From Darksidea phi (taxonomy: Eukaryota > Ascomycota > Dothideomycetes > Pleosporales > Lentitheciaceae): a stretch of DNA of 64,000 nt. The notes under the pieces were generated by a model that did no database searches, was not told the origin of the DNA, and saw only the letters and a program-made list of their open reading frames with translations. This document shows positions 10,216 through 19,575 of this stretch, piece by piece. Each line of letters begins with the position of its first letter. Within the stretch, counting starts at the first letter, position 1. A program made the translations under genes and the position numbers. The stretch covers positions 1 to 64,000 of the forward strand of contig JASJFT010000014.1 in NCBI GenBank assembly GCA_030770425.1, written 5' to 3'.

Positions 10216-11619
10216 CTATAGCATCGTCATCAGTTCCGAGCCGATAGTCTCATATCCAACAACATCTTCAACATCCTCTGCACCTGAGGGATCAGTATCA
10301 GATTCCTTTTCCTGTGGTGGCGTAGAGGGTTCGCCACTTTCGGTCTCGGATGTCAGGTCACGTATTTGTCCGCAAGACTCTAGCCACTCTTGCGACACCC
10401 ACTGCTGCTCGGTTCGAATCTGCACGATGCGTTCCATATGCTCTGGGCTCTCATTCCAGCTTTCAGCCCCTATACCAAACGTTGCTCTTTGCTCGGCAGC
10501 CCATCGCAGGTTCTCGGCCCAGCCGCTGATGTCTTCGACATCAGGGCTTGCAATGCGATGGAGAGCTCGGAAAGGCGGTGAATCGCGCGGACCCAAGAAC
10601 GCATATGGACTAAATGCGTTTAGCGCATCCCAGCCTTCTCCTTGGAATACGAGATCGACCAGGTCGTCCGGAGGCTCTTGCAGGCAGGAAGGTGGCGCAA
10701 CCCAGTATACTAAACCAGGCATGTATCCTTCACCGGCTTGAACTTCCCGCTTTTCTGTCGACTCGGAATCTTCTCCATCCGTCGTTTCTGTCTCGTTCTC
10801 ATTGACAAAGTGTACGCTCTTTCTCGGTCGCCCTAGCTTTGGTTGTACTGGTGGCTTCGTCGACTGCGTGCGTGGAATAAGCCGCGGTTGTGGGGCCGCC
10901 AACTTCATCACTGAGCTGCTGGATCGGCGCATGTTCTCTGGCGGTTCGACCGCTGGAAAATGTTTCGGCTCTGTCAGAGGCTGCGGTGGAGGTACCACGT
11001 TCGTCCATCGCTCGAACGCCATCCGGTCCCTGTGCTCCGCCCTCACCTGTTGCGGTCCTCCCAGGAGACCCAACAACCGTTCATAGTCACTTGGGTACGT
11101 CCAAGCTTCCTCCGGATGCCGAAAGCAATAACGTACCATCCTAGTTAGATCCAACGCATCAGCACCCTCAGGAAAACGTCGGACGTCTACAGCTAGATCT
11201 GCGAACGCTATATCCGGCGCCAGCGCTCCTCCCTCAACAATCTCACAAGGCGTTCTAAACCCCGCAACATTGATACACGACTCATTCCATCTAGCGCTCC
11301 TCTCCCGATGCCACCTATCATGAATTCCGACGGTCCAATCCTTGAACCCAGCCCGCCGCATCGCGTTGTATATGGAGACACCGCATGAGTTCTGGGTCCA
11401 CTGCTTTTCGAAGAGGCGACCGGTGGTGACGATTGTCCAAAGCACATTTCTAGTTGCACCGTTAGCCGCAAAGCGGTAGACGACGTCGGCCGACTTGAGG
11501 CAGTTTGGCAGGAAGGTCAAAAGTTCGACAGCTGTGATGTTTGCAGTGGCGGGGAAGGGGAGGTTTTTGGAGGCAACGTTGGGCTTGAAAGCGGATTTGC
11601 CATTGATTGGTCGCGGCAT
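10216..11619 (-). CDS. Paralogous family member C, AT-hook-like protein, 467 residues
   Basis: I place the start at ATG 11619 (MPRPINGK). The frame is open to 11859 but only from GTG. The family core spans residues 17-205 and begins SKNLPFPATANITAVELL. It includes NAMRRAGFKDWTVGIH, the INVAGFRTP block, DALDLTRMVRY and AWTYPSDYERLLGLLGGP. Residues 262-267 (LGRPRK) form an AT-hook-like basic patch followed by an acidic stretch. Residues about 340-415 form a second conserved module (DSPPFRALHRIASPD, then GWAENLRWAAEQ and WVSQEW) shared almost block for block with the 12259 gene. It diverges from that gene with about 640 bases between the two ATGs, so the pair may share a promoter. Nuclear function is inferred. 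Confidence 0.8.
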   Translation of the reverse strand: MPRPINGKSAFKPNVASKNLPFPATANITAVELLTFLPNCLKSADVVYRFAANGATRNVLWTIVTTGRLFEKQWTQNSCGVSIYNAMRRAGFKDWTVGIHDRWHRERSARWNESCINVAGFRTPCEIVEGGALAPDIAFADLAVDVRRFPEGADALDLTRMVRYCFRHPEEAWTYPSDYERLLGLLGGPQQVRAEHRDRMAFERWTNVVPPPQPLTEPKHFPAVEPPENMRRSSSSVMKLAAPQPRLIPRTQSTKPPVQPKLGRPRKSVHFVNENETETTDGEDSESTEKREVQAGEGYMPGLVYWVAPPSCLQEPPDDLVDLVFQGEGWDALNAFSPYAFLGPRDSPPFRALHRIASPDVEDISGWAENLRWAAEQRATFGIGAESWNESPEHMERIVQIRTEQQWVSQEWLESCGQIRDLTSETESGEPSTPPQEKESDTDPSGAEDVEDVVGYETIGSELMTML

Positions 11620-12258
11620 GTTAGGAAGTGAAGTTGGAGGATACAATCGAAAAGCTCGGACTAGTAGAGTTGTTATACCAGCGGGAAAGGACAGACCGGC
11701 CGAGGTGAGTCGAGGGCGCCGTGTTGCATTGTAACTCGGACGTATGTGTTGTGTCGCGTGTTGTGAGATAAGGCGGCCTCCAGTCCAGAGAGCAGATACT
11801 GACACCGCTCTAGATGGACTCTGCGCCTTAGACAACTGTCTAGTGATAGCCTTTTTCACTGGAAAATGTAGTCGCTAAGGCTAGAAAAACTTGCGCCTTC
11901 ACTGTCGTCACGACCACTACTACTACCACCACAACAACAACGACAAAAACAGGAAGTGCAGTCAATCAACGCTTTCGCAAACCACAAATTTGCTGGACCT
12001 TTCATCTAGCTTTCTTGTTCAACATCGCGAACAGAAGTTGCCCCGCTACCCGGTTTATCAACTTGTTTCACGGCTATCTTTCTTTGCAAGTCGGAGTGAG
12101 GTTGTTGTCCGAACCTATTGCATACAGCTAGCTTCTTAACCAGTCTCGTTTCGAGTACGAAGCCCGGAAATCTCGTCTCAGGTACAGGAGTGTATTGATC
12201 GCTCGAATTCTTCGGAGAGAGCGACCACTTCAATACTGACAGAAAACAGTACGCGAGC
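11620..12258. promoter_or_regulatory. Shared upstream region of the divergent pair C and D
   Basis: The 639 bases between ATG 11619 (minus) and ATG 12259 (plus) are the only space for both promoters. They include a run of ACC/ACA trinucleotide-like sequence near 11911-11945. No specific factor site is claimed. Co-regulation is inferred from the arrangement. Confidence 0.4.
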
Positions 12259-13872
12259 ATGGAGCAGAAGTGCCGTCGCTATCGTCAGGTCACCGATGCT
12301 TTCGGCATGGGCAGCCCAGATCAGAACCTTGCCTTTCCTAATGGGAACCTTACTGCAGCAGAGATCATGGCATACTGTCCGCACTGGCTAAAGTCAGTAG
12401 ACGTTGTAGATCGCTTTATTTCCAATGGCGGCAAATCCGCCACCATTGCCGCCTTGGTGAATGATTTCCGAGACCTGCCTGGCGGCAACATCTTCCAACC
12501 CAACTCGGTGTGCACGATGATTCAGCATGCTATGCGGCGTGCGGGCTTCAACAACTGGTCAGTTAGTAAACACTTCGAGTGGAGTCGGGCTGGTGAGTGG
12601 AACGAGATGCGTCTTGACGTGAGTGCCTTTCGCACGCCGCGCATCACTCACCCTAAATGCAATACAGACAGGACCCGAAACAGCGAAGCTAAGGCGATCG
12701 AGTTCCGCGACCTTGCGCTCTACGTCAAGAAACACCCCTCTGGCTTTGACGCCCTTGACCTAACCCGCTGCGTACTCTACGCTATTCAGCATCCTCAAGA
12801 GACTTGGCTCTTTCCCGACCACTTCGAACATTTGGTGAACAAACTTGGAGGTCCGCAGGAGGTGATCCCGCTTCACTGCGACAGACAGGTCTTCTTTCGC
12901 CGTGCGGTCAACTCGCGTGTGCCCGCACCATACAAAGCCTTTCTGACTACATTTCCCGTTAACGTCGCTTCTGCACCCGACGACAGAATCATGGCTCGCA
13001 CTCGCTCCGCGTTAAAAACTAACAGCGGGAAAACAACACCGCTTAAGCGCGGCAGCCCTGAGCAAGATACTGTCGCTATTCTCCAGGTAGGATTTCAACG
13101 CCGCAGCGGGCGTCTCGCTACCAAAGCTGCGGTCAACCTCTACGACAATGACTCCGAATACGACATTACGGACAAAGAAGTTGGAAACAAGCATGGTAAG
13201 CCTGTCATCACCAAGAAGCGCAAATTGGATGACGACCTCGACATCGACGGCGACTTCTTCCAGCCGGACAATGCGACCTCAAGTGACGAGAGCATACCCG
13301 AACATATCAGCGGAGATGAGGATTTCGGCCCGCCACCAGTATGCGTAGGTCCACTAACACCAGCCCGCAAGGGTCGTTTAGCTGCAAAGAAAGCCTTGCA
13401 GACCATCAAGGCGATCACCGCCGCGAACAAATCCAAGCCTAAGGCCCTCACCGTACGCGCTCCGAAAATCCCCATCGACCCTGCCCTAATGAAGGCAGCC
13501 CGCGACTTTCCCCAGCGCAAACCGATCTTCCTGAAACCCCCTATTCTGAATCGCGACCGCCTTGTCGTCGACGGATTGACCGTCCACCTCTACGCCGCTC
13601 CCGGCGCATCCGATCCTTGGGCAAGCGCACTCTCCTCGTCCCGTTTCAACGGCCCACGTCGGCAAGCGCCTTTCCGCGAGTTGTATCGGCTGACTGATCC
13701 GAGTCCAGTTGATGATAGCGATTGGGCGGAGAATATTCGTTGGGCGAAGGAACAGGAGAAGGTCTTTGGAAGTAGGACGTGGACGGAATACGACTATCAC
13801 CTCGAGTGCATCACAGAGCATAGAAGGGAGACTATGTGGGTGAGCGAAGAGACAATTTGGTATGGCCATTGA
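12259..13872 (+). CDS. Paralogous family member D, 537 residues
   Basis: Single frame from ATG 12259; an internal ATG 16 codons later (MGSPDQNLAFP) is an alternative start nearer to the conserved region. The core spans residues about 20-215. It has LTAAEIMAYCPHWLKSVDVV, NAMRR-like AMRRAGFNNWSVSKH, VSAFRTP, DALDLTRCVLYA and TWLFPDHFEHLVNKLGGP. The middle (about 220-400) is basic and acidic low-complexity sequence with repeated SGRLA/KGRLA patches that resemble DNA- or chromatin-binding linkers. Residues about 463-537 are the C-terminal module (APFRELYRLTDPS, DWAENIRWAKEQ, MWVSEE), closely matching member C. The similarity over both modules shows C and D are the closest pair of the family. Function unknown. 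Confidence 0.8.
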   Translation: MEQKCRRYRQVTDAFGMGSPDQNLAFPNGNLTAAEIMAYCPHWLKSVDVVDRFISNGGKSATIAALVNDFRDLPGGNIFQPNSVCTMIQHAMRRAGFNNWSVSKHFEWSRAGEWNEMRLDVSAFRTPRITHPKCNTDRTRNSEAKAIEFRDLALYVKKHPSGFDALDLTRCVLYAIQHPQETWLFPDHFEHLVNKLGGPQEVIPLHCDRQVFFRRAVNSRVPAPYKAFLTTFPVNVASAPDDRIMARTRSALKTNSGKTTPLKRGSPEQDTVAILQVGFQRRSGRLATKAAVNLYDNDSEYDITDKEVGNKHGKPVITKKRKLDDDLDIDGDFFQPDNATSSDESIPEHISGDEDFGPPPVCVGPLTPARKGRLAAKKALQTIKAITAANKSKPKALTVRAPKIPIDPALMKAARDFPQRKPIFLKPPILNRDRLVVDGLTVHLYAAPGASDPWASALSSSRFNGPRRQAPFRELYRLTDPSPVDDSDWAENIRWAKEQEKVFGSRTWTEYDYHLECITEHRRETMWVSEETIWYGH

Positions 13873-16800
13873 GAGGGATATGGTCGTTGTTCATTGGACA
13901 ATATGGCTATGGCGGAGTTGCATGTGCGGTGGCTGGATGGGTAGAGGCTTGCTCGGGTGAGCGATGCAGTGTATCAATATTGGGTTTTGCGGCTTTTCGC
14001 GTAGCGATGAGCTCCAATGCTGTCGGAATATCCTCCTGAGAGAACGGTCGACGTATCGTGACAGGCGCTTGGTCATTGATTAGTTTGGGGAAATGGGAAG
14101 GCGAATGGAAATATGAGAAGCGCTGTTTATAGCTCTATATGGCAATGCATAGATAGTCTTGTACAAATAACACTTCTAATTCTCAGTCGTCCGGTTGCTT
14201 AAAAATGCATCCACTTAAACGCACTCTCAAACATGTAATACAACGCTTCAAGCTCGTCGAACACGCGTCTCAGTTGAATACCATGAGCAAATACCAAAGC
14301 GCTCACTCCAACTGACTAGAAAATTCCTTGACATTATCGCAGTCCATATGGTTTTCTTTGAGACATTTTTAGATTTGAAACCCATGTTGCGTTCGAAATT
14401 ATGAGCAAATTGGTTGAGAGAAACACGGCCAGACTCCCACCTCCATAGCGCGTTCAGAACCTAGTCTTTAGTCACCAAGACAACGACACCATGAAGAGTT
14501 CTGACTGGTCTTTTAGTCCTGCAATGGTATCAGGATTGTGGTTGAGGAGACAGGAAGGAAATAATTGTTCGAGGAGATTTTTATACCACTTTAGACACCG
14601 TAGCATCACTCAGGGAATTGTGGCGATGACGAGAGGAGGTGGATGCAGATTGTCGACGACGGCGATGCCCAAAACGCAGAGGAGGCGACGAACGATCAGA
14701 AGGACGACGGTCAGACCGCACGGGCCCCGTGAGGAGACGAGACGGCGCGGTGCGGTCCCCTACCAGGAATGAGAACTACGGGTGTTTGAAGTAGTTCATG
14801 GTTGACCAAGAGAAGAACCGTTGTTGTTCATGTTTTCAGGTGATAATTCTCTTGACCACTACCATATCCTTGCTGCCTCGTTTCGGGAATACCCCTTCTC
14901 CACACGCCCATTTTTTCTGTGCTAGTTGATTGAGTACTGCTCCCCCGCCCCAAGCCATGCTTCTTTAATTCATCTCTTTAATAAAAACACACATATCGAC
15001 ACGAGACTAGCATCTTTTACCATCTTGAAGTAAGAGAGTGTGTATTTAGGAGAGATGCGTGTTCGAAAGCGTTATGTATTAGTTTGAACTGCAGATCTGG
15101 ACACCTGCGAATGCAAAGCCGACAGAAAGACACTATTGGTATCTTTAACTGTATGGCATCGCGGTAGCCTGCCTGGCAACATCATTTTATGCTTTGTCTT
15201 TTACGGAGCACACTCCCATCGAGTGGAGCCGCAGCGATTTTTAGTAACATACTCATGGCGTTGGGTCTTTCATAGGAGAACTGCCATGAGCTGAACCGTC
15301 GTATGTTTTAGGAAGGGTGATTTGGGGCGGAGCGTGTAGAAAGAAGGACAGGAAAGAGGGTTGATGGGGTTTATATATACTTTAAAAAGAAGGACAGCTA
15401 AATACGTTCACAAATAAAGCCTAGAAACAAGCGATTTGCATTACCACTATCCAGAGATTACCACCAACATCTCCCCATCTGGACCGTCCCCACCTACCGC
15501 AATCTCACCAACCTAGCCCCATGCTTCCGAATACCCTTTCGAGTTCCTCAAGTCATATCGATCACCCGCCATAATCATCTTTGATAGTCACTTCTAAAAG
15601 ACCCATAAGGGGCCTTTCGTTTTGGCAAATCGGAAGAGCCCATGAGCTCGTAATACACATGCACAAATACGTACCACCACTGTCGTCGTCGGGATCATAT
15701 GTATCGTCAGGTCGGGCTTACTTGGCGGCCTTCCTCTTCGCCTTCCCCATAGTGTTCCTGGACGGTTGGTATGAACAACCTCTCGAATCCAAAGCTACGG
15801 AGTGGCTTCATGTTGCGGCTGATGCTGCTGTCTGGACCGATTGGGCGCGCGTAACTATAGTCCCGACGCAGGAGGTAATATTGCACGGATTTCTTTGCAC
15901 CATCTGATGTTTCTCGACGTAGGCTAGCATTGGGTCTTGGAAAGCTCCCCTTTCCTCTCTCCCAAATCTCCATAAGAATATCGTTCGTCGGTTTTATACG
16001 GCACAGCAGCCATCCCTCATGTAACACTAGGGGTCCATTTTTAAACGCACAAAAGCATAGTGGACCAAGAGAGCATTTTTTAAAGATCCTCATCATGAAG
16101 AGTTGTAAGGGAAAGAAGATGGCGGTGCAAGATAAGGAGCGCTTTATACTGCTGTATGGGGAGTACGATGTGTAGCATCCCTCCACTGCGTGGAATGGAT
16201 GAAAGTGACAGATGATAGCAACCACCACCACCATTTTTACATGCAAACCATCCTAGCATTCTCAATGGTGCACTAATTCCCCGCACTTCGTATCTATCTT
16301 CCCTGACCTCGTATTTATGCGGGATCAAACCAGACACTCCTCATCATGCAAGACACTGTCCTTATTTTTTAGTGCTCCCCAGAACTGCATGGTTCAACTT
16401 GTCAAATCTCCCCCGAGCACACATTCGTCAGCCTTATAGCAAATTTAGAGGCGAGAACCCACATTGGATGCAGCGACCGCCTTTTTCGTAGTTATAGAGT
16501 GGAGATGCGTAGGGGGACAATCATGAAATCAGAAAGAGAGCGCATTATATATGTGCTAAGCGAAGGGAAATAAGAAAAGAAAGCGGATGCATATCATCAT
16601 CATCACCACGCCACCTATCTAGTGCAGCCCACCCCACTAATTCTATCATACTTCACCGACCCTTACCCATCTCATCCCCACTCTTCCCCCTCACCTACAT
16701 ACTTCTCTGAACTATCGCTACATAACAAAGCACGTAGCTTACTCCCCTTGCAAAGTGTCTGTGGCGCTCTGGTTTTTAGGAAGCTCACGGGCAGAATATA

Positions 16801-17125
16801 GCTCTCTAGTGGTCTGAAATTGGCGTGAGGTGCAAGCGTGTGTAGAGGGGGAAGATGGAGAGGATTCTGACAAGCTTTTATAAGCTAGGGTTTGGAGGGG
16901 GTGAAGTGGTATGGGATGTGTGGGTGAAGGGGAGAATGATGAGCGGAGTGGCAAGATCGGAAGGATCAAAACGAGTGCCCTCCCAGGGAAGTTGTATAGG
17001 TCTAGATTAGAAAACATCACGCGAAAAAGATAAATAATAATGTCCACATCTACCCATAAGCCCGCATTGATGCCTACCTCACCCAATAACCCATAACCCA
17101 AAATCCCACGTCCACCCGCGCTACC
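13873..17125. other. Long intergenic region, little recognised
   Basis: More than 3 kb without a gene I can support. Short frames at 14491-14772, 15581-15907, 15707-16246 and 16739-17101 show no recognisable family and partly overlap on opposite strands. One patch on the minus strand (15440-15770, listed separately) reads like eroded coding sequence. The remainder looks like ordinary unique, non-RIP DNA. Confidence 0.35.
15440..15770 (-). other. Possible eroded coding segment
   Basis: On the minus strand a short basic start (ATG near 15750, MGKAKRKAAK) runs into a GTAAGC donor-like site. Further along, one frame reads GDRYDLRNSKGYSEAWG, a TAG stop, then VGEIAVGGDGPDGEMLVVIS. The second part looks protein-like in composition, but I cannot join the parts with canonical splice sites and I do not recognise a family. 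It may be a small broken gene or chance. Confidence 0.2.
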
Positions 17126-19065
17126 CTACAATTTCGCACCAACCTCCTTCTTCGCCATCTCTCTTAGCTCCCTCTTTAGAATTTTCCCACTCGCCGTCTT
17201 TGGGATTGCATCTATGAATTTAACGCCACCCTCTAGCCTCTTATACCCCGCCAATCTACTCCCTGCATATTCTATCAATTCCTGCTCGGTAAGATTTTTC
17301 GTGCCAGGACGTTGCACGACGTATGCGCGTGGCAGCTCGCCATCTCGGGAAGAAGCTGGTGCTGGGATGCCGATTACGGCGGCGTCGACGATGGAAGGGT
17401 GGGAGAGGAGGACGGCTTCAAGTTCGGGGGGTGCGACTTGGAAGCCACGGACTTTGATGAGCTCCTACGCGATAATTAGTTAATGATTCTTGACTGGGAG
17501 AGGTAACGAGAGATGAATAGAGAGCTAGGTATAGTGAATATAAACGTCCCTTCTTCCGGTCGACGATGTACCACAGTCCCGTTTTCGCATCCGTATACGC
17601 AATATCGCCTGTATGAAAATATCCCTCGCTATCAAAGTCGCGTTTGTTCGCTTCCTCGTTCTCGAAATAGCCTTTGGTGACAAGAGGCCCGCGGATACAC
17701 AGCTCGCCCCGCACATCGGGCGCACTAATATCCTTTCCTTCATCGTCTACAAGCTTCACATCCAAGTTGTTGACAAAATAGCCCACGCTGCCTGTATCAT
17801 CATGACTAGGCCAAGGGATCATGGACGAAACACAGCTGGTCTCCGTCATACCCCACACCTGCGTAAATGGGGTATGAGGCGCGAGCAGAGCTTGGAGGCG
17901 AGCCTGAGGCCCTTTATCCAGCGGAGCGGCCCCACACACTGCCGATTTGACACTTTTGAGCGAGTACTTTTCCTTTAGCGGGCTCATGATAATCGCAATT
18001 GCCATCGGTGGCACGATTGCTATCTCCGTAATTCCGTACTCTCCGACGTTCTTGAAGTATGGCTCTAGCTCAAAGCGACGCATGACATACGTTGTAGCAC
18101 CCTGACGGAAGGGCGCAATCATGCTCGAAGGAGTGCTGGCGACATGGAAGAAGGGGAAGACTAACAGGCGCCTCACGTCGTATCCTTTGGGGTGGTCTTC
18201 GATTACAAGGGTGTGCTCGGCGATCAAGTTGTGGTGGGTGAGTTGGACGGCTTTGGGGAGGCCAGTGGTGCCGGAGGAGAACATGAGCATGGCGTTTGTC
18301 GCCTTGCTAGCGTTGGAGTCTGTAAAGCGTGGCCTGGACAAGTATTAGTTGTCATGGCGCAGTAAACTAAACTCTGGAGGTGCCACGGGGTATTGAAGAC
18401 CCTTCAGATGAGGAGAAGGAGTTGAACAAATACAATCAGAAAATAGATGAACTTACCAATCAACCTCACCATGCTCTAATAGCATCTTCCATCCCTTGAA
18501 CCCTTCTGGAATTGGCTGCCCTATATTGTCAAACATGAAGATTCTCTCCCTTGGGATATCATGCTTGGCTTCAAGCACTGCTTGTAGTAAATCAGGCTCG
18601 CAAATAAAAAACTTGGCATGGATTGTATTGACATGGTGGGTGATCTCGAAAGCCGTATAGCTGGGATTAGTTCCGGAGTACACTCCGCCAGCAGCAATGA
18701 TGCCTAGAGCGAGAACTGGATAGTAGATCTGAGAGAGTTCCATCAGCGCTGGAGTGTGCGGACGCCGAGGATGATCTGAACTTACGTCGTTGAATGAAGC
18801 TATCACGACGCAATCGCCTTTCTTGAGGCCATGTTTGCGTAAACCGGCTGCCACTCTACGGATGAGGGTGCGGCCCTGGCGACCCGAGATGGAGCGCGAG
18901 GGATCCGCGCTATCGATGTAAATCTGACTGAATTATCAGATTCTAGGTGTGTATCGTATGCTGGTGACATACCGGCTTGTCTAGGTCATATTGTGGATTG
19001 TCGAAGAACCACGAGAGAAGGTCCTGCTCTGGGATCGCGGTGTGCTGTTTGGCGAGAAAGGGCAT
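17126..19065 (-). CDS. Peroxisomal acyl-CoA synthetase, 4-coumarate-CoA-ligase-like
   Basis: Adenylate-forming enzyme that would activate an aryl or fatty acid to its CoA thioester. Five exons on the minus strand: 19065-18973, 18923-18786, 18728-18457, 18333-17550 and 17464-17126, giving 541 residues, the usual length for the family. Motifs seen are the P-loop MLMFSSGTTGLPKAV, QVWGMTE, YFHTGDIAY and WYIVDRKK. The C-terminal lid has the catalytic-lysine region (KTASGKILKREL). The protein ends in AKL, a PTS1 signal, so peroxisomal location is expected. Introns 1 and 3 have normal GT-AG ends. Intron 2 (18785-18729) is 57 nt and has no stop, so retention would add 19 residues. Intron 4 (17549-17465) needs a donor that reads GGACGT instead of GT. 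If that site does not splice, the lid and PTS1 are lost. The gene is therefore either non-canonically spliced or damaged. Confidence 0.8.
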
Positions 19066-19575
19066 GCTGTGCAACAAGGGCTGAAGGCGGGAGGAGAGCT
19101 CGCATGATGGCTAGCCAGAAGGAAGACAAGCTGAGGTGAGATGGTGGTGGCTGATGACACGATAAAGACTAGCCGGTTCGGGTTTACGTCGTGTGGAGAA
19201 GCGAGCTTGGCGGTGAAGGGCGGAGACTGGGCGTAAGCTGATTAAGCACGGTAGCTGAATGTGGTGGGCTTTTGGACCCCAAAATCTGCCCCCGCCACGG
19301 GGATCTGCACGCGCTTGACCACTGACACCATCGGATCAGGTCTCTATACATCAGGCTGAGTATATTAGCTGCTCGCCCAAATGTTGGCCCCCTCGGCCCC
19401 TCGGCCTAATGGTTCATCATCGTTAATGAATAGCGATGTGCCCTGATCCTCTCTTCCACTTGCTTTAACAGACGCTCTCATGGTATCGCAGTTATTAGCT
19501 CATCGTTCACGACCATTGTATTGGTGGCTTCCATTGCTCTAGCGATAGACTCGAAGGCAAAACGCTCTAGCAAAA
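19066..19575. promoter_or_regulatory. Divergent promoter region between the synthetase and the DUF3176 gene
   Basis: About 510 bases separate the minus-strand ATG at 19065 from the plus-strand ATG at 19576. A run around 19379-19406 repeats CCCTCGGCCCCTCGGCC. No specific factor site is claimed. Confidence 0.3.

Noticed and set aside
10405..10425. GGTTCGAATC resembling a tRNA T-loop
   Set aside because: It lies inside the coding frame of gene C, and no acceptor or anticodon stem can be built around it.
11620..11859. 80-codon N-terminal extension of gene C
   Set aside because: Starts with GTG, has no counterpart in paralogues, and an ATG directly precedes the conserved part.
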